Shown: in pieces, positions 27,601-37,490 of the stretch
Position numbering within the stretch: position 1 is the stretch's first letter
Layout of the letters: the number at the start of each line of letters is the position of its first letter
Source: Pseudomonadota bacterium
Lineage (GTDB): Bacteria; Desulfobacterota; Desulfobulbia; Desulfobulbales; Desulfocapsaceae
Length of the DNA: 64,000 nt
Reading direction: 5' to 3'
NCBI GenBank assembly: GCA_018821985.1
Contig: JAHJKP010000007.1
Span: forward strand, 42,866-106,865
The notes under the pieces: generated by a model
The model's database searches: none
What the model was told of the DNA's origin: nothing
Seen by the model: only the letters and a program-made list of their open reading frames with translations
Translations under genes and position numbers: made by a program

Positions 27601-28026
27601 TTAAAAATCAGTAAATAGATTTCTCAGGTCGAAGATCAGGGTTAACCCATCCGTCTCCATCACCAGGGCACAAAGTCCCCGTAATTGCGTTCGCGCGGCG
27701 ACCAGATCGGGTAGCGGATGGATGAGATCACATGCAAGTTCGCGCAACTCCACCGGTGCAGCGACAGAGAGTTCTACGTCTGATTCGGGCAGGCGGATGG
27801 TCAGGATCTGACGGTGCGAGCTTGCTTTGTTCTGTTCCGGCAGCCCCAGCAGAGGGTCAATCGCCGGATAATTCTCGTTGTCTTCCTGGAAGAGCGGCCG
27901 CAAGGCCCGCACCTGCCGTGCTTCCATGGCACAGCGCTGCCCACCGGCAAAAAAAATCACTACCTCCAGCGTGGTGCTGGACAGTGAAGGCAGCATATGG
28001 CCGAGATTGCCCGACACCTGGCTCAT
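27601..28026 (-). CDS. CheW-like coupling protein (second)
   Basis: This 141-residue protein has a diverged CheW fold: VIFFAGGQRCAMEARQVRAL at the N-terminus, LTIRLPESDVELSV in the middle and DLRNLF at the end, corresponding to the family's FDL-x-x-LF close. It is the last gene of the chemosensory operon, with its ATG overlapping the preceding cheW by four bases. Wsp systems also have two CheW proteins. The low conservation suggests a specialised coupling role. Confidence is lower than for the other cheW. Confidence 0.75.
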   Translation of the reverse strand: MSQVSGNLGHMLPSLSSTTLEVVIFFAGGQRCAMEARQVRALRPLFQEDNENYPAIDPLLGLPEQNKASSHRQILTIRLPESDVELSVAAPVELRELACDLIHPLPDLVAARTQLRGLCALVMETDGLTLIFDLRNLFTDF

Positions 28027-28541
28027 CCCAGTCCGTTACTGTAATCGGCGAAGATACGGTCCAAATCGAGCGCTGTCACAGTTTTTTCTTTGAACTGCAA
28101 GACACCGGAGACAATCGCGCGCAGATGCTCCGGCAGAGTGGTTGGCGGCTTGTGGATATTGCTCAGCAGGACATCCACCACATCAACCACCTTGTCGACA
28201 CGAATGGTGCTGCTCATACCGGCTCCGGACCCGAGCAGGTATGAAGAAGATGATATATCCACAGATTCGGGCAGCTGCAATAATTCGTGCAGACTGATCA
28301 CTGACTCGATGTCGCCGCGAACGTTGATGACGCCTTCCAGTGATGTCGGACAACCTGGCACAAAAAACACATCGACATGGGACAATATTTCTCTGATTTT
28401 TTCACCCTGAAAGGCAAACCAGTCGCCTTGCAGCTCAAAAACAACCAACTTTCTCGTTGGTTCTTCCACATTGACAATTTCTCGATTGGCTTCGCGTCGC
28501 TGGCTCAGGAGCTGGTCAAGTGTAATCTCTTGCTGATTCAT
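28023..28541 (-). CDS. cheW: CheW-like coupling protein (first)
   Basis: The 172-residue protein carries a full CheW domain after a 30-residue N-terminal extension: LVVFELQGDWFAFQGEKIREIL, then VPGCPTSLEGVINVRGDIESVISLHELL and VTALDLDRIF. CheW links receptors to the CheA kinase. It lies between the diguanylate cyclase gene and a second cheW-like gene. Together they resemble WspB/WspD of Pseudomonas in number and position. Confidence 0.88.
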   Translation of the reverse strand: MNQQEITLDQLLSQRREANREIVNVEEPTRKLVVFELQGDWFAFQGEKIREILSHVDVFFVPGCPTSLEGVINVRGDIESVISLHELLQLPESVDISSSSYLLGSGAGMSSTIRVDKVVDVVDVLLSNIHKPPTTLPEHLRAIVSGVLQFKEKTVTALDLDRIFADYSNGLG

Positions 28542-28562
28542 CTGCTGTCCTCCGAAATCGGC

Positions 28563-30233
28563 CTATTCATTATTGGCGACCACGCGATTGCGTCCCCCTT
28601 CTTTGGCTTGATACAAAGCACGGTCAGCCGCTTCGCGCAGGGACTTCATACCCTTGCATTGCGGAAAGGCGGCAACGCCAGCACTGAAGGCGCAGAAAAA
28701 TTCAACCTCGCCCGCATGAAAACGTATTTTGGCAAAATCCTCACGCAACTGATCGATGATGTGGGTAGCTGCCTCCAAGCTAATTCCCCGCAGGATCACA
28801 GCAAATTCCTCACCTCCATAGCGTCCGACGATGTCGGAGTTGCGTAACCGCTGTTGCAGTACACGTGCCAGTGCCAGCAAAACCTGGTCACCCACAGGAT
28901 GACCATAGGTATCGTTCACCACCTTGAAACGATCAACATCAATCATGGCAAAGCACAAGGACTCATTCTGACGACCCGCATTGGCAATGGCGTTTTCAAG
29001 CATCTGGGTGGTCGTGGAGTGGTTAAACAGACCGGTCAGACTATCGCGTGCCATCAACATACGCAGCGCCCGCATGCGTTCGGCGCGAATGGCCACTGCC
29101 GCGACCAAATCATCCGGTTGGATCGGCTTGGTAAGAAAACCTTCGGCGCCTACCCGCATGGCGGAGAATTGCTTGCACTTGTCGGTTTCACTCGACAGGA
29201 AGACGATGGGCAGCCCGAAATAGTCCGGCACCTGACGTACCAGTTTGGCCAGGTCGCGACCATTACATCCGGGCATGTACATATCCATCAGCACCAAATC
29301 GGGACGGAATTCCTTCAGGACTTCAAGCACCCTCTCGGGTTTGTGCACCTGATAGGTGATCATATGCGCTTCCTGCAGGATCAGGCTGTGGTACGCGGCA
29401 ATGACCGGTTCGTCATCCACCACCAACACACGGCAAGGCTCGGGCTTCTTCTGAGCGGTCAGTTCATCAATAGTCGTTACCATATCCAGGGCGTTAACGG
29501 GTTTGTGAAAATAGGCTTCGCCACCGGCCTTGATGGCACTCAAGCGCGCCTCGAAATCATCGCGCGCGGAGATAAATATGGCCGGCACCGGATGATCCAT
29601 TTCGCGCTCGATGGCAGTAAGGACATCTGTGCCGCTGATACCGTCTGGAAAAATGATGTCCATGATGACAAGCGATGGTCGCTTTGCCACCATCGCCGTG
29701 CCCAGTTCGGCGGGATCGGTGAAGGTAACCGTAACGTAACCGAAACATTGCAGCTGTGTAGCCAATTGTTTGACCTGCAGGGGATCGTCGTCACAGATAT
29801 AGATCAATCTGCCTCCGGCGCCCTCGCTGTCGTCAACCGAAGCTAACTCGAAGTGGGGAACATCGTGTTCCTGGGCTGACGAGGTCCCGTGCTGGCGCAA
29901 GGTTTCAGTGCTCAGGACGATACGGGCTAAGACCTCGGCCAGTTCGTCCCAGAATTCCACTGAGACATTGGCAGGCATTTCCAGCAGACGTGCCGCCAGA
30001 TGTTCCCCGCTCGCCGCGATGGTACCGAGCTCCTCGAAACCAAAGGAATTACCGGTACCCTTGATGCTGTGCAGGAAACGATGCAGATTTGCCGCCGTAG
30101 TTGTCTGGTTCGGATCGACGCGCAATTGGGCGAGGTGCTGCAGAGCCTCGTCGACACGCCCGGGCATTTGCTCGATGAACTTCGCCCGCAATTGGGCAAT
30201 CTTGCTGCGCAAGGAAGGGCGCTGTTCATTCAT
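28563..30233 (-). CDS. Hpt-receiver-receiver-GGDEF diguanylate cyclase (Wsp-type output)
   Basis: The 556-residue protein starts with an Hpt domain (His in LHSIKGTGNSFGFEEL, about residue 55). It has a first receiver (about 140-260; CDDDP, Asp in LVIMDIIFP), a second receiver (about 265-385; VVDDEP, Asp in LVLMDMYMPG) and a GGDEF domain (about 395-556) with RYGGEEF. It should make c-di-GMP in response to phosphorylation by the operon's CheA, taking the place of WspR. The added Hpt and second receiver allow a phosphorelay within one polypeptide. Position after cheY and before the cheW genes supports membership of the operon. Confidence 0.92.
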   Translation of the reverse strand: MNEQRPSLRSKIAQLRAKFIEQMPGRVDEALQHLAQLRVDPNQTTTAANLHRFLHSIKGTGNSFGFEELGTIAASGEHLAARLLEMPANVSVEFWDELAEVLARIVLSTETLRQHGTSSAQEHDVPHFELASVDDSEGAGGRLIYICDDDPLQVKQLATQLQCFGYVTVTFTDPAELGTAMVAKRPSLVIMDIIFPDGISGTDVLTAIEREMDHPVPAIFISARDDFEARLSAIKAGGEAYFHKPVNALDMVTTIDELTAQKKPEPCRVLVVDDEPVIAAYHSLILQEAHMITYQVHKPERVLEVLKEFRPDLVLMDMYMPGCNGRDLAKLVRQVPDYFGLPIVFLSSETDKCKQFSAMRVGAEGFLTKPIQPDDLVAAVAIRAERMRALRMLMARDSLTGLFNHSTTTQMLENAIANAGRQNESLCFAMIDVDRFKVVNDTYGHPVGDQVLLALARVLQQRLRNSDIVGRYGGEEFAVILRGISLEAATHIIDQLREDFAKIRFHAGEVEFFCAFSAGVAAFPQCKGMKSLREAADRALYQAKEGGRNRVVANNE

Positions 30234-30263
30234 GGTCGGTACCTGATTATAACATTCATGTCG

Positions 30264-30623
30264 TTAGCATCGGGACAAGACTTCGTCTATCACCTGGGGC
30301 AGGCTTTCTTCCAGGCTGAAATCCTTGAACAGGCAGGCGTCAAGCTTCGGTTCCTCTGCCAGCAGGCCCTCCGGATCATCGCCGGTGAGCAGAATGAAGG
30401 GTAAGGAAGACCCCTGGTTGCGCAGTTCGCGGAATAAATCAATACCGCTTATCAGGGGCATGTTCATATCGCTGATCACCAGATCACAGCCGCCCTCGCC
30501 CGCTAGAATTTCCATCGCCTCCACGCCATTTTCGGCCAGCTGACAATTGTACCCCAGATCTTCTAGCACTGCTACGGTCATCTCCCTCGAAAAAGGATCA
30601 TCATCCACTACCAGAACACGCAT
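30264..30623 (-). CDS. cheY: CheY-like single-domain response regulator
   Basis: This 119-residue receiver (MRVLVVDDDPFS, acceptor Asp in LVISDMNMPLISG, Thr in ILLTGDD) starts at the ATG at 30623, which has GGAGGT eight bases upstream; an in-frame start 15 codons earlier is unlikely. The Lys after beta 5 appears in CLFKDF. It is between cheA and the GGDEF output gene. It could act as a phosphate sink, an adaptor, or a second output. Confidence 0.9.
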   Translation of the reverse strand: MRVLVVDDDPFSREMTVAVLEDLGYNCQLAENGVEAMEILAGEGGCDLVISDMNMPLISGIDLFRELRNQGSSLPFILLTGDDPEGLLAEEPKLDACLFKDFSLEESLPQVIDEVLSRC

Positions 30624-30687
30624 TCTATTTACCTCCACTATTTTTACCGTCGGGTTGAACACACTCAACCCGACGGCTCACCATTTT

Positions 30688-32898
30688 TTATCCAAGCAAG
30701 CTGCGCAGGGTATCCACCAGACTGTTTTGCTCAAAGTCGCCTTTGACGATATAGGCATCGGCACCCACCTGAATGCCGTGCCGTTTGTCTTCTTCCTTCT
30801 CCCGCGAGGTAATAATGACGATAGGAGTATCGCGGTATTTTTCTTCCTGGCGCAGCATTGAGGTCAGGGTGAAGCCGTCCATATTGGGCATCTCCACATC
30901 GGTGAGGATGGCGTCGAATGTTCCGGCGCGCGCCCGCTGCAAGCCGTCCATGCCGTCCTCGGCAAGGGTGACGTGATAGCCCCATGCCTCGAGAACATCC
31001 TTCTCGATCTCCCGCGTATTGAGCGAATCATCCACCACCAGAATCTTGTATGCGGTTCCCTGTGCCTCTGCATGATCGGCAGCCTCAGTGCGCGAGGTCT
31101 GCCCCCGCGCCTTGCGCGCCAGTTCCAGCAACACAGGCGCGTGCAGCACACTTACCAGTTCGTTCCTGCCGGTAATAACCATGCCGGAAACCATGGTCAA
31201 CCGGCGCATATGCTCAGGCAGCGGCTTGATTACCATGTCGCGCTCGTCAAGCAGATCGTCCACTGCCAGCGCCAGTTTTTCGTTGCGGACCCGCACCACC
31301 ACCAGCAACATGCCATGATCAAATGTCCCTGTCTGAGAGCGGCTAGTTTTCACCAAACGCTTCGGAGCATGCAGCAGATCAGCCAAGGCCACGACCGGCA
31401 CAAATTCGTTACGAATAATCACCGCATTACGTTCCACAATAGTGAGCATTTCTTCATGCGGCACCCGAATCAATTCGTCCACATATTGGGCGGTGAACCC
31501 GAAAGGCAGCCCATTAACCTCAACGAGCAGCACGCGCATCACAGCAAGCGACAGCGGCAGACGCAGGGCGAAGGTAGTTCCCGCTCCCAAGCGGGTTTCA
31601 ACCGTCACCTCACCTTGCAGATCATCGACGATACTCTGTTTGACCACATCCATGCCGACGCCGCGCCCGGAGATATCGGTGATGATGGCACTGGTGCTGA
31701 AGCCGGGCCGGAAAATCAAATCGACCACCTCCTGATCACTCAAGGATGTCGCCTGTTCAGCACTGATAAATCCCTTACGCAATGCCTTTTCACGCACGGC
31801 TTCAACCGGTACGCCAGCGCCGTCGTCAGCCACCTCGATCACCACCCACCCACCGTCCTGGCGTGCCGAAAGGGTGATGTGTCCTTGCGGAGACTTACCG
31901 GCAGCCAGGCGTGCAGCAGACGTTTCCAGGCCGTGATCGATGGCATTGCGCAACAAGTGGACGATGGGATCACTGAGCTTGTCGATCATTTGCCGGTCGA
32001 GCTCAATCTCTGCGCCGATCACCACACACTCCACCTCTTTACCGACGGAATGCGCCAGATCGCGCACCACGCGTCCGGCCGAATCGAAGACCATAGCGAG
32101 CGGCAGCATGCGCATAATCAGCGCCTTGTCATGCAGCTCATTCATCAGCAGCTCCTGACCCTGCACGTCGTCGCGCAGGGTCAGTCCAAAATGATGCAAT
32201 CGCGCCCGATGCTGCTCCCAGGATTCCGGCGAGTCATCGTACTCTATCAGGCGGATATCATGCAGACGCTGGCGCAGAGTTGCATGACTGGAAACCACCT
32301 CGCCCATTAATTTGATCAGCTCGTCGAGCTTGGCAAGACGCACCCGTACCGTATCGGCCGTGTTCAACTTGGCCTTGACAGACGGCGATGTGACCGCAAG
32401 CGTTGAAGGAGTTACCGCTGGGGGAGAAGTCGATTCAACAGCCAAAGGCGCGTCATCCGTTGCCAGGTCAATGCCAGAGGGACGTGCCACTGCAGCCGAC
32501 ACCTCTCCTGTCGCCGCTTGCGCCAAGCTGGCACATAATGCCTCGTCGACAGCTGGCAGAGTAGCACCGTCACCACTTTTCGCCAGGTATTCCACCAGCA
32601 CGGCGATGGCGTCCACGCCCCGGTACAACAGGTTGCCAAGTTCCGGTCTGTAGTGCAAGCTGCCGTCGCGCAGAGCGCCAAGAACATCTTCCAGTTTGTG
32701 GGCAGTTTCTGTTATGGAACTCAGTTTGAGCATCCGTGACGAACCCTTAATGGTATGGGCCGAGCGGAAAATGGCATTAATGTTTTCGCGGTCCTCGCTA
32801 TCGCGGCTCATCGCGTCCAGACCTTCACCCAGCCGTTTGATATGTTCGCGGGCTTCTTCAACAAAGCGAGAGATGAATTTTTTTAGATCGAGTGCCAT
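30688..32898 (-). CDS. cheA: CheA-receiver hybrid chemosensory kinase (WspE-like)
   Basis: The 736-residue kinase has an Hpt/P1 domain (His in SAHTIKGSSRML, about residue 48), a Pro/Ala-rich linker (about 130-180), dimerisation P3, an HATPase P4 (LLRNAIDHGLE, then GRGVGMDVV), a CheW-like P5, and a C-terminal receiver (about 615-736; VVDDSLNTRE, Asp in AILTDVEMPNMDG). CheA-receiver hybrids with this order are typical of Wsp/alternative-function chemosensory arrays and not of flagellar ones. It lies 7 bases downstream of the cheR gene. A 445-codon open frame on the opposite strand is only a codon-bias shadow. Confidence 0.95.
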   Translation of the reverse strand: MALDLKKFISRFVEEAREHIKRLGEGLDAMSRDSEDRENINAIFRSAHTIKGSSRMLKLSSITETAHKLEDVLGALRDGSLHYRPELGNLLYRGVDAIAVLVEYLAKSGDGATLPAVDEALCASLAQAATGEVSAAVARPSGIDLATDDAPLAVESTSPPAVTPSTLAVTSPSVKAKLNTADTVRVRLAKLDELIKLMGEVVSSHATLRQRLHDIRLIEYDDSPESWEQHRARLHHFGLTLRDDVQGQELLMNELHDKALIMRMLPLAMVFDSAGRVVRDLAHSVGKEVECVVIGAEIELDRQMIDKLSDPIVHLLRNAIDHGLETSAARLAAGKSPQGHITLSARQDGGWVVIEVADDGAGVPVEAVREKALRKGFISAEQATSLSDQEVVDLIFRPGFSTSAIITDISGRGVGMDVVKQSIVDDLQGEVTVETRLGAGTTFALRLPLSLAVMRVLLVEVNGLPFGFTAQYVDELIRVPHEEMLTIVERNAVIIRNEFVPVVALADLLHAPKRLVKTSRSQTGTFDHGMLLVVVRVRNEKLALAVDDLLDERDMVIKPLPEHMRRLTMVSGMVITGRNELVSVLHAPVLLELARKARGQTSRTEAADHAEAQGTAYKILVVDDSLNTREIEKDVLEAWGYHVTLAEDGMDGLQRARAGTFDAILTDVEMPNMDGFTLTSMLRQEEKYRDTPIVIITSREKEEDKRHGIQVGADAYIVKGDFEQNSLVDTLRSLLG

Positions 32899-32904
32899 GC
32901 CGGG

Positions 32905-34425
32905 TTATTTCCGTCTTGCTATACGTTGTTGGTCGCCCAATTTGCCGATCTGGTGTTCACACAGGAAACGTAACTCAGAATGCACCACTGCCAATGGCAG
33001 CACCTTAATACCGTGGTCCGGCACCGTCGTTTGAGAAAGCAGTTGCAGGACACCGCGATATTCGCGCCTGGCCTTGTCAGATTCGCCGCCAGCCCGGTAC
33101 AAATCAGCCAGATAATAACGCGCCAACCAGCATTCATGACGGGCATAAACCGCCTGTTTGAACCAGCGTACAGCCTCTTTGACGAGATCGCGCCACTTTG
33201 CAGCTAGACCGAGCAGAACAAAGGCATCGATCGACCAGGGATCGGCCTGCAGCGCTTGTCGGGCACTGGCCTCTGCCAGTTCAAATTCCTTGCGGTTGAG
33301 CTGGATATGCGCCTTCAGCAGCAGCGAGGATGCATCGCCAGGATTCTGTTCGAGCAGAATGACGATTAGAGCCATCGCCTCCTCGTAACGCTTTTCACGG
33401 CAGTATTGTTGCACCTCATCAATGCTGAAGCAAGGATCGGACGATGCTGCTACCGACGCCACGTGTTCAGCTATCGGCAAGGATGGGGCAACAACAGGTG
33501 GGCTGCACCGCACGAAGGGATGTTCCGCCATATCACACTGCCCTGGTACGTCAACTTTCGACACCACATACCGGGAGAAATCGAATACCGGTGCTGTTGC
33601 CGGAACAAAAGCAGAAGGCTGCCCCTTGGAGAAATAAAACAGCCCGTCTTCCTCGACCAGAGGAAGTACGCCGAGATCGTTGGCGATGGTTTCAGCTGTA
33701 CCGATCACCAGATAGCCATTCTCTTTCAAGAGGGAGGCCAGATTCTGCTGAATGATGCGACGCGTCGGCGTATCAAAATAAATCGAAACGTTGCGGAAAA
33801 AAATAATATCACAACCGTGCAACGCCGCGGGGAATTCCTCAGCAAACAGATTCATTTCCTGGAATTCAACCCGGTTGCGGATCTCATCCTTGAGGCGATA
33901 GGCCCAGCCATCGTAGTCGAAGTAGCGTGCCTTGATCTCTGTTGCCACGCCACGAAACGAAAATTCGTTATAACACCCGGAACGCGCCTTAGCCAAGGCC
34001 AGAGTGTCGATGTCGCCCCCGACAAAAGAGAAGAGAGATGACACGTCATCACCATATTTCTCGCGCAAGGCCATGACGAGAGAGAAAGGCTCTTCGCCGG
34101 ATGAACAACCGGCGCTGAGGATCCGCAGGGGTTGGTTATCTTCGCGTTGCATCAACAAACGCGGTACCAGACGCTCGGTCAGCAGATGCAACTGCTCAAC
34201 CTCGCGAAAGAAATAGGTCTCGTTGATGGTGAGCAGATTGATCAGCTCCTGAAACTCGTCGCTGTTGCCTTGCAGATGAAAATAATATTCAGCACTGTTA
34301 CCGAACTTCGTAACAATGAGGCGTTGCGCCAGTACCGTGGCCAGCTTCTCCTCGCCAAGGCCTTCGAGAATCAGGCCGCACCGCTGCTTGATAAGGTTCT
34401 TAAATGGTGCCAGGTCGATGGTCAT
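32905..34425 (-). CDS. cheR: CheR methyltransferase with C-terminal TPR repeats (WspC-like)
   Basis: The first about 270 residues are a CheR methyltransferase: an N-terminal helical domain, then LRILSAGCSSGEEPFSLVM (SAM-binding loop), DIIFFRNVSIYFD (the usual RNVLIYF) and GYLVIGTAET. Residues about 340-490 carry TPR-like repeats (LLLKAHIQLNRKEFELAEASARQ). This layout matches WspC. It methylates glutamates of the receptor. The stop of cheB overlaps its start by four bases. It is 506 residues long. Confidence 0.92.
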   Translation of the reverse strand: MTIDLAPFKNLIKQRCGLILEGLGEEKLATVLAQRLIVTKFGNSAEYYFHLQGNSDEFQELINLLTINETYFFREVEQLHLLTERLVPRLLMQREDNQPLRILSAGCSSGEEPFSLVMALREKYGDDVSSLFSFVGGDIDTLALAKARSGCYNEFSFRGVATEIKARYFDYDGWAYRLKDEIRNRVEFQEMNLFAEEFPAALHGCDIIFFRNVSIYFDTPTRRIIQQNLASLLKENGYLVIGTAETIANDLGVLPLVEEDGLFYFSKGQPSAFVPATAPVFDFSRYVVSKVDVPGQCDMAEHPFVRCSPPVVAPSLPIAEHVASVAASSDPCFSIDEVQQYCREKRYEEAMALIVILLEQNPGDASSLLLKAHIQLNRKEFELAEASARQALQADPWSIDAFVLLGLAAKWRDLVKEAVRWFKQAVYARHECWLARYYLADLYRAGGESDKARREYRGVLQLLSQTTVPDHGIKVLPLAVVHSELRFLCEHQIGKLGDQQRIARRK

Positions 34426-35498
34426 GGCTGATTCGCAACCCTGCAGGCAGACGCTATACCGATCATTTCCCGGGCGATTGCATCGGCAGGCAGAACTTTT
34501 TGGACACTCCCGCTATCGATGGCCACCTTGTTCATGCCAAAGATCACCGAACTGGCTTCATCCTGGGCCAGCGTAATACCGCCAGCTTTACATATGTTCG
34601 CGATTCCCTGGGCACCATCGCTCCCCATGCCGGTAAGGATAATGCCGACACTCTGACAGCCGTAGACCTCAGCCACGGCATTAAGCAGGGCATTGCAACT
34701 GGGGTGGTAGATAGCTGCCGGTAATTGTTCCTGCAGGGTGATGCGGCGCGATCGAGTAACCACAAGGTTGGCCTCCGATGGCGAGACATAGACCACCCCC
34801 GGCAGAATAAGCTCGCCATCCTGCGCCAGACGCACGGGCAGCTTGCACGAACCGGCCAGCCAATCAGCCATGCCGCCGGCAAAACCGGCGGAAATATGCT
34901 GCGAGACCAGTATCGGGCAAGGAAAATCAGCGGGAAGATGGGCCAGAACCAGCGCCAGAGCCTGTGGCCCCCCGATGGATGAGGCGATAACAAAAATTCG
35001 TGAATAACCAACTGAAACATTATCCTGTGGCACCAGCAGAGGTGGCTGCGCCGAGGGAGACTGTGGTGCACCGACTGTCTCCTTGCCTTTCAGGCGCGAC
35101 CGAATGTGGGTAATCACCGACACGCCAGCCAGCATCTTCACCTTGGCAACGAATTCTGAGGCCGCCTTTGCATCGTATTCCGGCTTGGCAATCACCTCCA
35201 GCGCCCCACGTGCAATCGCCTCATAGGCATTGTGGGCGTCAGCGGCACTGCTCACCACAAGAATCGGCACGGCCCTGGTGGCCATGATTTCCTCAATGGC
35301 CTGCATGCCGTTCATCACCGGCATTTCAAGATCCATGGTCATCAGGTTTGGCTTCAACTCGCGCGCCAGAGTGACCGCTTCCCGGCCATTACCGGCTTCT
35401 CCGACAATCTCAATATCCTCGTCGTCTTCCAGGAAGGTACGCAGCACGCCTCGCATCAGGCTACTGTCATCGACCAATACCACTCTTATTTTTCCCAT
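34422..35498 (-). CDS. cheB: CheB protein-glutamate methylesterase
   Basis: The 358-residue protein joins a receiver (VVLVDDSSLMRG, Asp in LMTMDLEMPVMNG) to a CheB catalytic domain with Ser in ASSIGGPQAL, His in SQHISAGFAGG and Asp in TGMGSDGAQG. It demethylates or deamidates the receptor and is activated by phosphorylation from CheA. It overlaps cheR by four bases and follows the receptor gene by 24 bases. Length and order are normal (WspF-like). Confidence 0.95.
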   Translation of the reverse strand: MGKIRVVLVDDSSLMRGVLRTFLEDDEDIEIVGEAGNGREAVTLARELKPNLMTMDLEMPVMNGMQAIEEIMATRAVPILVVSSAADAHNAYEAIARGALEVIAKPEYDAKAASEFVAKVKMLAGVSVITHIRSRLKGKETVGAPQSPSAQPPLLVPQDNVSVGYSRIFVIASSIGGPQALALVLAHLPADFPCPILVSQHISAGFAGGMADWLAGSCKLPVRLAQDGELILPGVVYVSPSEANLVVTRSRRITLQEQLPAAIYHPSCNALLNAVAEVYGCQSVGIILTGMGSDGAQGIANICKAGGITLAQDEASSVIFGMNKVAIDSGSVQKVLPADAIAREMIGIASACRVANQP

Positions 35499-35522
35499 GT
35501 CGGATTCCAGGAGGAGGACGGC

Positions 35523-37253
35523 CTAGCCTTGCATATCGGCAAGTTTGAACTGCTGTACCGTTTTGCTCAGTTCGGCCGACATGACGGTCATATCATGACT
35601 GATCTGGGAAATGCTGCCAATGGACTGGGCGGCATGGGAACTGGCGGTAACAATCTCGCGCAACGCCACCACCACCTGGTTGCTGGCTGTTTTTTGCTGT
35701 TGCGTGGAGAGGGAAATCTGCTGGGCCGCACTGGACGTTTGGCTGGCAGCATTGACCAGGTCATCAAGGTTATGTGCCGTCGAGGTGCTGGCCTCCATGC
35801 CGGAGGTAATGATCGAACCACCCTTTTCCGACGTGATCACCAGACGACTGATGGAATCCTGAATCTCCTGAATCTTGGTCTCGATCTCGCCGGTGGAATC
35901 GGTGACGCTGTCGGCAAGACGGCGGATTTCACTGGCAACCACACTGAAGCGTTTACCGGCTTCGCCGGCGCTTGAGGCCTCCAGGGCTGCGTTAAAGGCA
36001 ATCAATTTGGTCTGGTCGGCAATGGCCTTGATGATTTCCATCACCTTGCTGATTTGCTTGGACTTGGCACCAAGCTCGACGATCTCCTGCAGGCTGTGCT
36101 GGTTATCGGTGCGGATATCTCCCATACGGGCAAGTACCATCTGCATTGCCTCAGTACCGCGCTTGCTGTTTTCCCATGTCTGATTGGCGATATCCACCAC
36201 CGACTTGGAATGCTCGGCGATTTGGGTGGAGGAAGCTGACAATTCTTCCATGGTCGAGGTAATTTCGGCCACCGAGGAAGACATTTCCGAGGAGATGGCG
36301 ACCTGATTTTCCACCGCGCCGGCAATGTCCGTGGCCGCGCCATGTACCGTCACCGCATGGGCGCCAATATTGGAGGCCAGTTCGTGAAGTTGACGACGCA
36401 TTTCACGGGCGGCTTCGGCGAGTTCACCTATTTCGTCGTTTCTTTTTTCCGTAAGCTCCTGGCTCAGATTGCCGGCAGCAATGTCCTTTACGAAATGAAC
36501 AAGACGCAAGATAGGATTACAAATGTTCCGTATAACATAAAAACTGGTGACAACAACAACAGCCAGAAGCAACACCAGGTTCAAGATCAATATTTTACTG
36601 GAAACATCCCGCAAGGTACGTGAGGTTTCCTCCTTTCTTACGGCAACCGCCGCATCAATGGAATCAGTATAGGCCCCTGTCCCCACAATCCATCCCCAGG
36701 GCTCGATTTGTTTGACGAACGAAATCTTGGGCTGCAGCTCATTTTCGCCATCCTTGTTCGGCTTGGGCCACAGATAATCAACATACCCCTGACCATCTTT
36801 GGCACAGATCTCGGCAAAGGCCTGAAAGAGGTTCTGCCCTTTGCCCAAGGCACAATTGTATGTTGGATCATCCATTTTTTCCCCATTGAGGGAAGGTTTG
36901 ATTGGATGCATGACCATGGAGGGGATTGGAAGAGAGGTGTCATTGACCCAAAAATAACCTACGCCTTTGTCGTAACGAAGCTTGGCCAGCAGGGTAAGCG
37001 ACCGATTCTTCGCCTCAGCTTCGCTTAACTGACCAGCTTTGAAAAGCTCCATATTTGCCAGGATTACACCTTCAGCAACCTCCACCTGACTCTTCAAGGA
37101 GAGCTTAGTCGCCTCAAGTTTATTCAACCTGAAAGTCTCCAGGTCTTTCAGTTCATAGGAGTGCAGCAGCGGATAGGATATAAGGGCGGAAAGCAATGCC
37201 AGCACAGAAAGGGACGTTACCGGCAACAAGGTGAGTTTCCAACGAATCTTCAT
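35523..37253 (-). CDS. Methyl-accepting chemoreceptor with single Cache domain
   Basis: The 576-residue receptor has TM1 (about 7-28) and a periplasmic sCache_2-type domain of about 170 residues (YFWVNDTSLPIPSMVMHP, GYVDYLWPKP, PWGWIVGTGAY). TM2 (about 215-238) and HAMP follow, then a long cytoplasmic signalling region whose hairpin tip reads IAFNAALEASSAGEAGKRFSVV. It is the first gene of the chemosensory operon and should control the CheA hybrid kinase. sCache_2 domains often bind small organic acids, but the ligand here is unknown. Confidence 0.94.
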   Translation of the reverse strand: MKIRWKLTLLPVTSLSVLALLSALISYPLLHSYELKDLETFRLNKLEATKLSLKSQVEVAEGVILANMELFKAGQLSEAEAKNRSLTLLAKLRYDKGVGYFWVNDTSLPIPSMVMHPIKPSLNGEKMDDPTYNCALGKGQNLFQAFAEICAKDGQGYVDYLWPKPNKDGENELQPKISFVKQIEPWGWIVGTGAYTDSIDAAVAVRKEETSRTLRDVSSKILILNLVLLLAVVVVTSFYVIRNICNPILRLVHFVKDIAAGNLSQELTEKRNDEIGELAEAAREMRRQLHELASNIGAHAVTVHGAATDIAGAVENQVAISSEMSSSVAEITSTMEELSASSTQIAEHSKSVVDIANQTWENSKRGTEAMQMVLARMGDIRTDNQHSLQEIVELGAKSKQISKVMEIIKAIADQTKLIAFNAALEASSAGEAGKRFSVVASEIRRLADSVTDSTGEIETKIQEIQDSISRLVITSEKGGSIITSGMEASTSTAHNLDDLVNAASQTSSAAQQISLSTQQQKTASNQVVVALREIVTASSHAAQSIGSISQISHDMTVMSAELSKTVQQFKLADMQG

Positions 37254-37490
37254 CAGGTTTCCTCTTTTTCATTTAAAAAAAACAGACAGTAGTTATTGAA
37301 CCATGTCACACCAGCCACAACGTATTACGTGGAGACTTTTATTGGAAGAAAAAAAACAAGGATATAAAATAATATGCGTAAATAGCCATTCAAGGATACC
37401 TTATATAGACTCCACCCTCTAAAATGAACCCACAGGAGTCCATTGCATGAGCTCCTGGATTGTCTGCTGCCGACTTACCCCAAGAGACTC

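Noticed and set aside
30973..32310. Long (445-codon) open frame opposite cheA
   Set aside because: It is antisense to a certain CheA frame, very rich in His and Gln as expected for a shadow, and has no family motif.
27601..37253. Flagellar chemotaxis operon
   Set aside because: No flagellar gene is present and the CheA-receiver, CheR-TPR and GGDEF output point to a Wsp-type system.
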